The position numbers and the translations under genes were made by a program. The notes beneath the pieces were generated by a model. The model did not search any database. It saw only the letters and a list, made by a program, of their open reading frames with translations, and was not told the DNA's origin. Shown here piece by piece: positions 51,063 through 62,981 of a stretch of 64,000 nucleotides of DNA. The stretch is from Auanema rhodensis (Eukaryota > Nematoda > Chromadorea > Rhabditida > Rhabditidae). Location of the stretch: positions 248,001-312,000 of the forward strand of contig OZ059895.1 in NCBI GenBank assembly GCA_964057225.1, given 5' to 3'. Every line of letters begins with the position of its first letter. Positions within the stretch are counted from its first letter, which is position 1.

Positions 51063-53168
51063 GTGTATGTTGAGTTTCCATGTACACTCAACATTGCTTC
51101 CAAAAACATTTTGACAAAAATTTTTTCGAAAAATTTCAAAATAATTTAGCAAAAAGTAGATGTTTTTAGATTCCATTTTTCAAGGCAAAGACGATGGACA
51201 ATGTTATTCAACGAAAAAATTAAATATTCAGGGTGAAAATCGAGGATATAAGTGTGAACGTATATCAGTTGATATCTCGGTGCATTTTTAAGCTAGCGCA
51301 AATCTGATAACACAGATCGACGCAGCTTAAAAATCCGCATCGAATGCACTATACTACATTGAGAAACGCTTAATACACAAATTAGTTATGATCGTTTGAA
51401 AAATGATGCATTAGTGTATGTTGAGTTTCCATGTACACTCAACATTGCTTCCAAAAACATTTTGACAAAAATTTTTTCGAAAAATTTCAAAATAATTTAG
51501 CAAAAAGTAGATGTTTTTAGATTCCATTTTTCAAGGCAAAGACGATGGACAATGTTATTCAACGAAAAAATTAATTATTCAGGGTGAAAATCGAGGATAT
51601 AAGTGTGAACTTATATCAGTTGATATCTCGGTGCATTTTCAAGCTAGCGCAAATCTGATAACACAGATCGACGCAGCTTAAAAATCCGCATCGAATGCAC
51701 TATACTACATTGAGGAACGCTTGATACAAAAATTAGTTATGATTGTTTGAAAAATGATGCATTAGTGTATGTTGAGTTTCCATGTACACTCAACATTGCT
51801 TCCAAAAACATTTTGACAAAAATTTTTTCGAAAAATTTCAAAATAATTTAGCAAAAAGTAGATGTTTTTAGATTTTTTTTTTCAAGGCAAAGACGATGGA
51901 CAATGCTATTCAACGAAAAAATTAATTCTTCAGGGTGAAAATCGAGGATATAAGTGTGAACTTATATCAGTTGATATCTCGGTGCATTTTTGAGCTAGCG
52001 CAAATCTGATAACACAGATCGACGCAGCTTAAAAATCCGCATCGAATGCACTATACTGCATTGAAAAACGCTTGATACAAAAATTAGTTATGATTGTTTG
52101 AAAAATGATGCATTAGTGTATGTTGAGTTTCCATGTACACTCAACATTGCTTCCAAAAACATTTTGACAAAAATTTTTTCGAAAAATTTCAAAATAATTT
52201 AGCAAAAAGTAGATGTTTTTAGATTCCTTTTTTTAAGGCAAAGACGATGGACAATGTTATTCAACGAAAAAATTAATTCTTCAGGGTGAAAATCGAGGAT
52301 ATAAGTGTGAACTTATATCAGTTGATATCTCGGTGCATTTTTAAGCTAGCGCAAATCTGATAACACAGATCGACGCAGCTTAAAAATCCGCATCGAATGC
52401 ACTATACTACATCGAGAAACGCTTGATACAAAAATTAGTTATGATCGTTTGAAAAATGATGCATTAGTGTATGTTGAGTTTCCATGTACACTCAACATTG
52501 CTTCCAAAAACATTTTGACAAAAATTTTTTCGAAAAATTTCAAAATAATTTAGCAAAAAGTAGATGTTTTTAGATTCCATTTTTCAAGGCAAAGACGATA
52601 GACAATGTTATTCAACGAAAAAATTAATTCTTCAGGGTGAAAATCGAGGATATAAGTGTTAACTTATATCAGTTGATATCTCGGTGCATTTTTAAGCTAG
52701 CGCAAATCTGATAACACAGATCGACGCAGCTTAAAAATCCGCATCGAATGCACTATACTACATTGAGAAACGCTTGATACAAAAATTAGTTATGATTGTT
52801 TGAAAAATGATGCATTAGTGTATGTTGAGTTTCCATGTACACTCAACATTGCTTCCAAAAACATTTTGACAAAAATTTTTTCGAAAAATTTCAAAATAAT
52901 TTAGCAAAAAGTAGATGTTTTTAGATTCCTTTTCTTAAGGCAAAGACGATGGACAATGTTATTCAACGAAAAAATTAATTCTTCAGGGTGAAAATCGAGG
53001 ATATAAGTGTGAACTTATATCAGTTGATATCTCGGTGCATTTTTAAGCTAGCGCAAATCTGATAACACAGATCGACGCAACTTAAAAATCCGCATCGAAT
53101 GCACTATACTACATCGAGAAACGCTTGATACAAAAATTAGTTATGATCGTTTGAAAAATGATGCATTA
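51063..53168 (-). repeat. First six complete inverted monomers, divergent
   Basis: Private changes on the + strand are aaatattcagg and aacgtatat (first unit), attattcagg, tttcaagc and gaggaacg (second), tttttttttcaagg, tgctattc, tttgagc and tgcattgaaaaac (third), ccttttttta (fourth) and gtgttaac (fifth). The last unit introduces ttttctta with gcaactt, the marker pair common further on. Confidence 0.85.
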
Positions 53169-56100
53169 GTGTATGTTGAGTTTCCATGTACACTCAACAT
53201 TGCTTCCAAAAACATTTTGACAAAAATTTTTTCGAAAAATTTCAAAATAATTTAGCAAAAAGTAGATGTTTTTAGATTCCTTTTCTTAAGGCAAAGACGA
53301 TGGACAATGTTATTCAACGAAAAAATTAATTCTTCAGGGTGAAAATCGAGGATATAAGTGTGAACTTATATCAGTTGATATCTCGGTGCATTTTTAAGCT
53401 AGCGCAAATCTGATAACACAGATCGACGCAACTTAAAAATCCGCATCGAATGCACTATACTACATCGAGAAACGCTTGATACAAAAATTAGTTATGATCG
53501 TTTGAAAAATGATGCATTAGTGTATGTTGAGTTTCCATGTACACTCAACATTGCTTCCAAAAACATTTTGACAAAAATTTTTTCGAAAAATTTCAAAATA
53601 ATTTAGCAAAAAGTAGATGTTTTTAGATTCCTTTTCTTAAGGCAAAGACGATGGACAATGTTATTCAACGAAAAAATTAATTCTTCAGGGTGAAAATCGA
53701 GGATATAAGTGTGAACTTATATCAGTTGATATCTCGGTGCATTTTTAAGCTAGCGCAAATCTGATAACACAGATCGACGCAACTTAAAAATCCGCATCGA
53801 ATGCACTATACTATATCGAGAAACGCTTGATACAAAAATTAGTTATGATCGTTTGAAAAATGATGCATTAGTGTATGTTGAGTTTCCATGTACACTCAAC
53901 ATTGCTTCCAAAAACATTTTGACAAAAATTTTTTCGAAAAATTTCAAAATAATTTAGCAAAAAGTAGATGTTTTTAGATTCCATTTTTCAAGGCAAAGAC
54001 GATGGACAATGTTATTCAACGAAAAAATTAATTCTTCAGGGTGAAAATCGAGGATATAAGTGTGAACTTATATCAGTTGATATCTCGGTGCATTTTTAAG
54101 CTAGCGCAAATCTGATAACACAGATCGACGCAGCTTAAAAATCCGCATCGAATGCACTATACTACATTGAGAAACGCTTGATACAAAAATTAGTTATGAT
54201 TGTTTGAAAAATGATGCATTAGTGTATGTTGAGTTTCCATGTACACTCAACATTGCTTCCAAAAACATTTTGACAAAAATTTTTTCGAAAAATTTCAAAA
54301 TAATTTAGCAAAAAGTAGATGTTTTTAGATTCCTTTTCTTAAGGCAAAGACGATGGACAATGTTATTCAACGAAAAAATTAATTCTTCAGGGTGAAAATC
54401 GAGGATATAAGTGTGAACTTATATCAGTTGATATCTCGGTGCATTTTTAAGCTAGCGCAAATCTGATAACACAGATCGACGCAACTTAAAAATCCGCATC
54501 GAATGCACTATACTACATCGAGAAACGCTTGATACAAAAATTAGTTATGATCGTTTGAAAAATGATGCATTAGTGTATGTTGAGTTTCCATGTACACTCA
54601 ACATTGCTTCCAAAAACATTTTGACAAAAATTTTTTCGAAAAATTTCAAAATAATTTAGCAAAAAGTAGATGTTTTTAGATTCCATTTTTCAAGGCAAAG
54701 ACGATGGACAATGTTATTCAACGAAAAAATTAATTCTTCAGGGTGAAAATCGAGGATATAAGTGTGAACTTATATCAGTTGATATCTCGGTGCATTTTTA
54801 AGCTAGCGCAAATCTGATAACACAGATCGACGCAGCTTAAAAATCCGCATCGAATGCACTATACTACATTGAGAAACGCTTGATACAAAAATTAGTTATG
54901 ATTGTTTAAAAAATGATGCATTAGTGTATGTTGAGTTTCCATGTACACTCAACATTGCTTCCAAAAACATTTTGACAAAAATTTTTTCGAAAAATTTCAA
55001 AATAATTTAGCAAAAAGTAGATGTTTTTAGATTCCTTTTCTTAAGGCAAAGACGATGGACAATGTTATTCAACGAAAAAATTAATTCTTCAGGGTGAAAA
55101 TCGAGGATATAAGTGTGAACTTATATCAGTTGATATCTCGGTGCATTTTTAAGCTAGCGCAAATCTGATAACACAGATCGACGCAGCTTAAAAATCCGCA
55201 TCGAATGCACTATACTACATTGAGAAACGCTTAATACACAAATTAGTTATGATCGTTTGAAAAATGATGCATTAGTGTATGTTGAGTTTCCATGTACACT
55301 CAACATTGCTTCCAAAAACATTTTGACAAAAATTTTTTCGAAAAATTTCAAAATAATTTAGCAAAAAGTAGATGTTTTTAGATTCCATTTTTCAAGGCAA
55401 AGACGATAGACAATGTTATTCAACGAAAAAATTGATTCTTCAGGGTGAAAATCGAGGATATAAGTGTGAACTTATATCAGTTGATATCTCGGTGCATTTT
55501 TAAGCTAGCGCAAATCTGATAACACAGATCGACGCAGCTTAAAAATCCGCATCGAATGCACTATACTACATTGAGAAACGCTTGATACAAAAATTAGTTA
55601 TGATTGTTTGAAAAATGATGCATTAGTGTATGTTGAGTTTCCATGTACACTCAACATTGCTTCCAAAAACATTTTGACAAAAATTTTTTCGAAAAATTTC
55701 AAAATAATTTAGCAAAAAGTAGATGTTTTTAGATTCCTTTTCTTAAGGCAAAGACGATGGACAATGTTATTCAACGAAAAAATTAATTCTTCAGGGTGAA
55801 AATCGAGGATATAAGTGTGAACTTATATCAGTTGATATCTCGGTGCATTTTTAAGCTAGCGCAAATCTGATAACACAGATCGACGCAGCTTAAAAATCCG
55901 CATCGAATGCACTATACTACATTGAGAAACGCTTAATACACAAATTAGTTATGATCGTTTGAAAAATGATGCATTAGTGTATGTTGAGTTTCCATGTACA
56001 CTCAACATTGCTTCCAAAAACATTTTGACAAAAATTTTTTCGAAAAATTTCAAAATAATTTAGCAAAAAGTAGATGTTTTTAGATTTCTTTTTTCAAGGC

Positions 56101-57014
56101 AAAGACGATGGACCAAGCTATTCAACGAAAAAATTAATTCTTCAGGGTGAAAATCGAGGATATAAGTGTGAACTTATATCAGTTGATATCTCGGTGCATT
56201 TTTAAGCTAGCGCAAATCTGATAACACAGATCGACGCAGCTTAAAAATCCGCATCGAATGCACTATACTGCATTGAAAAACGCTTGATACAAAAATTAGT
56301 TATGATTGTTTGAAAAATGATGCATTAGTGTATGTTGAGTTTCCATGTACACTCAACATTGCTTCCAAAAACATTTTGACAAAAATTTTTTCGAAAAATT
56401 TCAAAATAATTTAGCAAAAAGTAGATGTTTTTAGATTCCTTTTCTTAAGGCAAAGACGATGGACAATGTTATTCAACGAAAAAATTAATTCTTCAGGGTG
56501 AAAATCGAGGATATAAGTGTGAACTTATATCAGTTGATATCTCGGTGCATTTTTAAGCTAGCGCAAATCTGATAACACAGATCGACGCAGCTTAAAAATC
56601 CGCATCGAATGAACTATACTACATTGAGAAATTAGTTATGATCGTTTGAAAAATGATGCATTAGTGTATGTTGAGTTTCCATGTACACTCAACATTGCTT
56701 CCAAAAACATTTTGACAAAAATTTTTTCGAAAAATTTCAAAATAATTTAGCAAAAAGTAGATGTTTTTAGATTCCATTTTTCAAGGCAAAGACGATGGAC
56801 AATGTTATTCAACGAAAAAATTAATTCTTCAGGGTGAAAATCGAGGATATAAGTGTGAACTTATATCAGTTGATATCTCGGTGCATTTTTAAGCTAGCGC
56901 AAATCTGATAACACAGATCGACGCAGCTTAAAAATCCGCATCGAATGCACTAAACTACATTGAGAAACGCTTGATACAAAAATTAGTTATGATCGTTTGA
57001 AAAATGATGCATTA
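53169..57014 (-). repeat. Inverted monomers, alternating ttttctta and catttttca types
   Basis: On the + strand, three ttttctta units with gcaactt and catcgag come in a row (52818-53870). After that ttttctta and catttttca units alternate. Units ending near 55274 and 55976 carry aatacaca as at the junction. The unit ending 56327 shares tgcattgaaaaac with that ending 52115, which is 4212 bp (12 units) away. The 336-bp unit and one ctaaac unit close the stretch. Confidence 0.8.
56328..56663 (-). repeat. Short monomer (336 bp) with a 15-bp deletion, inverted arm
   Basis: At about 56630 the + strand reads gagaaattag where other units read gagaaacgcttgatac followed by aaaaattag. Fifteen bases are missing (monomer bases roughly 36-50). 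The unit also has a private gaactatac change next to it. No second copy of this deletion occurs in the window, so it is recent or lies outside any amplified block. Confidence 0.93.
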
Positions 57015-58769
57015 GTGTATGTTGAGTTTCCATGTACACTCAACATTGCTTCCAAAAACATTTTGACAAAAATTTTTTCGAAAAATTTCAAAATAATTTA
57101 GCAAAAAGTAGATGTTTTTAGATTCCATTTTTCAAGGCAAAGACGATGGACAATGTTATTCAACGAAAAAATTAATTCTTCAGGGTGAAAATCGAGGATA
57201 TAAGTGTGAACTTATATCAGTTGATATCTCGGTGCATTTTTAAGCTAGCGCAAATCTGATAACACAGATCGACGCAGCTTAAAAATCCGCATCGAATGCA
57301 CTAAACTACATTGAGAAACGCTTGATACAAAAATTAGTTATGATCGTTTGAAAAATGATGCATTAGTGTATGTTGAGTTTCCATGTACACTCAACATTGC
57401 TTCCAAAAACATTTTGACAAAAATTTTTTCGAAAAATTTCAGAATAATTTAGCAAAAAGTAGATGTTTTTAGATTCCATTTTTCAAGGCAAAGACGATGG
57501 ACAATGCTATTCAACGAAAAAATTAATTCTTCAGGGTGAAAATCGAGGATATAAGTGTGAACTTATATCAGTTGATATCTCGGTGCATTTTTAAGCTAGC
57601 GCAAATCTGATAACACAGATCGACGCAGCTTAAAAATGAGCATCGAATGCACTATACTACATTGAGAAACGCTTGATACAAAAATTAGTTATGATCGTTT
57701 GAAAAATGATGCATTAGTGTATGTTGAGTTTCCATGTACACACAACATTGCTTCCAAAAACATTTTGACAAAAACTTTTTCGAAAAATTTCAAAATAATT
57801 TAGCAAAAAGTAGATGTTTTTAGATTCTTTTTTTTAAGGCAAAGACGATGGACAATGTTATTCAACGAAAAAATTAATTCTTCAGGGTGAAAATCGAGGA
57901 TATAAGTGTGAACTTATATCAGTTGATATCTCGGTGCATTTTTAAGCTAGCGCAAATCTGATAACACAGATCGACGCAGCTTAAAAATCCGCATCGAATG
58001 CACTATACTACATTGAGAAACGCTTGATACAAAAATTAGTTATGATTGTTTGAAAAATGATGCATTAGTGTATGTTGAGTTTCCATGTACACTCAACATT
58101 GCTTCCAAAAACATTTTGACAAAAATTTTTTCGAAAAATTTCAAAATAATTTAGCAAAAAGTAGATGTTTTTAGATTCCATTTTTCAAGGCAAAGACGAT
58201 AGGCAATGTTATTCAACGAAAAAATTAATTCTTCAGGGTGAAAATCGAGGATATAAGTGTGAACTTATATCAGTGGATATCTCGGTGCATTTTTAAGCTA
58301 GCGCAAATCTGATAACACAGATCGACGCAGCTTAAAAATCCGCATCGAATGCACTATACTACATCGAGAAACGCTTGATACAAAAATTAGTTATGATCGT
58401 TTGAAAAATGATGCATTAGTGTATGTTGAGTTTCCATGTACACTCAACATTGCTTCCAAAAACATTTTGACAAAAATTTTTTCGAAAAATTTCAAAATAA
58501 TTTAGCAAAAAGTAGATGTTTTTAGATTCCATTTTTCAAGGCAAAGACGATAGACAATGTTATTCAACGAAAAAATTAATTCTTCAGGGTGAAAATCGAG
58601 GATATAAGTGTGAACTTATATCAGTTGATATCTCGGTGCATTTTTAAGCTAGCGCAAATCTGATAACACAGATCGACGCAGCTTAAAAATCCGCATCGAA
58701 TGCACTAAACTACATTGAGAAACGCTTGATACAAAAATTAGTTATGATCGTTTGAAAAATGATGCATTA
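57015..58769 (-). repeat. Five-monomer block I, copy 1 (1755 bp)
   Basis: The units on + are: ctaaac; cagaataa with atgctatt and aaatgagcatc; cacacaac with aaaactttttc and ttttttttaag; gataggc with cagtggat; and gatagac. Four of the five markers recur 1755 bp on. The cacacaac change weakens the conserved hairpin. Confidence 0.9.
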
Positions 58770-60524
58770 GTGTATGTTGAGTTTCCATGTACACTCAACA
58801 TTGCTTCCAAAAACATTTTGACAAAAATTTTTTCGAAAAATTTCAAAATAATTTAGCAAAAAGTAGATGTTTTTAGATTCCATTTTTCAAGGCAAAGACG
58901 ATGGACAATGTTATTCAACGAAAAAATTAATTCTTCAGGGTGAAAATCGAGGATATAAGTGTGAACTTATATCAGTTGATATCTCGGTGCATTTTTAAGC
59001 TAGCGCAAATCTGATAACACAGATCGACGCAGCTTAAAAATCCGCATCGAATGCACTAAACTACATTGAGAAACGCTTGATACAAAAATTAGTTATGATC
59101 GTTTGAAAAATGATGCATTAGTGTATGTTGAGTTTCCATGTACACTCAACATTGCTTCCAAAAACATTTTGACAAAAATTTTTTCGAAAAATTTCAGAAT
59201 AATTTAGCAAAAAGTAGATGTTTTTAGATTCCATTTTTCAAGGCAAAGACGATGGACAATGCTATTCAACGAAAAAATTAATTCTTCAGGGTGAAAATCG
59301 AGGATATAAGTGTGAACTTATATCAGTTGATATCTCGGTGCATTTTTAAGCTAGCGCAAATCTGATAACACAGATCGACGCAGCTTAAAAATGAGCATCG
59401 AATGCACTATACTACATTGAGAAACGCTTGATACAAAAATTAGTTATGATCGTTTGAAAAATGATGCATTAGTGTATGTTGAGTTTCCATGTACACACAA
59501 CATTGCTTCCAAAAACATTTTGACAAAAACTTTTTCGAAAAATTTCAAAATAATTTAGCAAAAAGTAGATGTTTTTAGATTCTTTTTTTTAAGGCAAAGA
59601 CGATGGACAATGTTATTCAACGAAAAAATTAATTCTTCAGGGTGAAAATCGAGGATATAAGTGTGAACTTATATCAGTTGATATCTCGGTGCATTTTTAA
59701 GCTAGCGCAAATCTGATAACACAGATCGACGCAGCTTAAAAATCCGCATCGAATGCACTATACTACATTGAGAAACGCTTGATACAAAAATTAGTTATGA
59801 TTGTTTGAAAAATGATGCATTAGTGTATGTTGAGTTTCCATGTACACTCAACATTGCTTCCAAAAACATTTTGACAAAAATTTTTTCGAAAAATTTCAAA
59901 ATAATTTAGCAAAAAGTAGATGTTTTTAGATTCCATTTTTCAAGGCAAAGACGATAGGCAATGTTATTCAACGAAAAAATTAATTCTTCAGGGTGAAAAT
60001 CGAGGATATAAGTGTGAACTTATATCAGTGGATATCTCGGTGCATTTTTAAGCTAGCGCAAATCTGATAACACAGATCGACGCAGCTTAAAAATCCGCAT
60101 CGAATGCACTATACTACATCGAGAAACGCTTGATACAAAAATTAGTTATGATCGTTTGAAAAATGATGCATTAGTGTATGTTGAGTTTCCATGTACACTC
60201 AACATTGCTTCCAAAAACATTTTGACAAAAATTTTTTCGAAAAATTTCAAAATAATTTAGCAAAAAGTAGATGTTTTTAGATTCCATTTTTCAAGGCAAA
60301 GACGATAGACAATGTTATTCAACGAAAAAATTAATTCTTCAGGGTGAAAATCGAGGATATAAGTGTGAACTTATATCAGTTGATATCTCGGTGCATTTTT
60401 AAGCTAGCGCAAATCTGATAACACAGATCGACGCAGCTTAAAAATCCGCATCGAATGCACTATACTACATTGAGAAACGCTTGATACAAAAATTAGTTAT
60501 GATTGTTTGAAAAATGATGCATTA
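58770..60524 (-). repeat. Five-monomer block I, copy 2 (1755 bp)
   Basis: It repeats the marker order of copy 1 exactly for four units. The fifth keeps gatagac but has ctatac and gattgttt instead of ctaaac and gatcgttt, so its end was exchanged with another type. Confidence 0.9.
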
Positions 60525-61928
60525 GTGTATGTTGAGTTTCCATGTACACTCAACATTGCTTCCAAAAACATTTTGACAAAAATTTTTTCGAAAAATTTCA
60601 AAATAATTTAGCAAAAAGTAGATGTTTTTAGATTCCTTTTCTTAAGGCAAAGACGATGGACAATGTTATTCAACGAAAAAATTAATTCTTCAGGGTGAAA
60701 ATCGAGGATATAAGTGTGAACTTATATCAGTTGATATCTCGGTGCATTTTTAAGCTAGCGCAAATCTGATAACACAGATCGACGCAACTTAAAAATCCGC
60801 ATCGAATGCACTATACTACATCGAGAAACGCTTGATACAAAAATTAGTTATGATCGTTTGAAAAATGATGCATTAGTGTATGTTGAGTTTCCATGTACAC
60901 TCAACATTGCTTCCAAAAACATTTTGACAAAAATTTTTTCGAAAAATTTCAAAATAATTTAGCAAAAAGTAGATGTTTTTAGATTCCTTTTCTTAAGGCA
61001 AAGACGATGGACAATGTTATTCAACGAAAAAATTAATTCTTCAGGGTGAAAATCGAGGATATAAGTGTGAACTTATATCAGTTGATATCTCGGTGCATTT
61101 TTAAGCTAGCGCAAATCTGATAACACAGATCGACGCAACTTAAAAATCCGCATCGAATGCACTATACTACATCGAGAAACGCTTGATACAAAAATTAGTT
61201 ATGATCGTTTGAAAAATGATGCATTAGTGTATGTTGAGTTTCCATGTACACTCAACATTGCTTCCAAAAACATTTTGACAAAAATTTTTTCGAAAAATTT
61301 CAAAATAATTTAGCAAAAAGTAGATGTTTTTAGATTCCATTTTTCAAGGCAAAGACGATGGACAATGTTATTCAACGAAAAAATTAATTCTTCAGGGTGA
61401 AAATCGAGGATATAAGTGTGAACTTATATCAGTTGATATCTCGGTGCATTTTTAAGCTAGCGCAAATCTGATAACACAGATCGACGCAGCTTAAAAATCC
61501 GCATCGAATGCACTATACTACATTGAGAAACGCTTGATACAAAAATTAGTTATGATTGTTTGAAAAATGATGCATTAGTGTATGTTGAGTTTCCATGTAC
61601 ACTCAACATTGCTTCCAAAAACATTTTGACAAAAATTTTTTCGAAAAATTTCAAAATAATTTAGCAAAAAGTAGATGTTTTTAGATTCCTTTTCTTAAGG
61701 CAAAGACGATGGACAATGTTATTCAACGAAAAAATTAATTCTTCAGGGTGAAAATCGAGGATATAAGTGTGAACTTATATCAGTTGATATCTCGGTGCAT
61801 TTTTAAGCTAGCGCAAATCTGATAACACAGATCGACGCAACTTAAAAATCCGCATCGAATGCACTATACTACATCGAGAAACGCTTGATACAAAAATTAG
61901 TTATGATCGTTTGAAAAATGATGCATTA
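60525..61928 (-). repeat. Four inverted monomers between blocks I and J
   Basis: The order on + is ttttctta, ttttctta, catttttca, ttttctta, with gcaactt in the ttttctta units. It matches the series near 53169-54572. Confidence 0.8.
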
Positions 61929-62981
61929 GTGTATGTTGAGTTTCCATGTACACTCAACATTGCTTCCAAAAACATTTTGACAAAAATTTTTTCGAAAAAT
62001 TTCAAAATAATTTAGCAAAAAGTAGATGTTTTTAGATTCCATTTTTCAAGGCAAAGACGATAGGCAATGTTATTCAACGAAAAAATTAATTCTTCAGGGT
62101 GAAAATCGAGGATATAAGTGTGAACTTATATCAGTTGATATCTCGGTGCATTTTTAAGCTAGCGCAAATCTGATAACACAGATCGACGCAGCTTAAAAAT
62201 CCGCATCGAATGCACTATACTACATCGAGAAACGCTTGATACAAAAATTAGTTATGATCGTTTGAAAAATGATGCATTAGTGTATGTTGAGTTTCCATGT
62301 ACACTCAACATTGCTTCCAAAAACATTTTGACAAAAATTTTTTCGAAAAATTTCAAAATAATTTAGCAAAAAGTAGATGTTTTTAGATTCCATTTTTCAA
62401 GGCAAAGACGATAGACAATGTTATTCAACGAAAAAATTAATTCTTCAGGGTGAAAATCGAGGATATAAGTGTGAACTTATATCAGTTGATATCTCGGTGC
62501 ATTTTTAAGCTAGCGCAAATCTGATAACACAGATCGACGCAGCTTAAAAATCCGCATCGAATGCACTATACTACATTGAGAAACGCTTGATACAAAAATT
62601 AGTTATGATTGTTTGAAAAATGATGCATTAGTGTATGTTGAGTTTCCATGTACACTCAACATTGCTTCCAAAAACATTTTGACAAAAATTTTTTCGAAAA
62701 ATTTCAAAATAATTTAGCAAAAAGTAGATGTTTTTAGATTCCTTTTCTTAAGGCAAAGACGATGGACAATGTTATTCAACGAAAAAATTAATTCTTCAGG
62801 GTGAAAATCGAGGATATAAGTGTGAACTTATATCAGTTGATATCTCGGTGCATTTTTAAGCTAGCGCAAATCTGATAACACAGATCGACGCAACTTAAAA
62901 ATCCGCATCGAATGCACTATACTACATCGAGAAACGCTTGATACAAAAATTAGTTATGATCGTTTGAAAAATGATGCATTA
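61929..62981 (-). repeat. Three-monomer block J, copy 1 (1053 bp)
   Basis: The units on + are gataggc with catcgag; gatagac with cattgag and gattgttt; and ttttctta with gcaactt. The order repeats at once from 62982, with no difference seen by eye. Confidence 0.87.
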
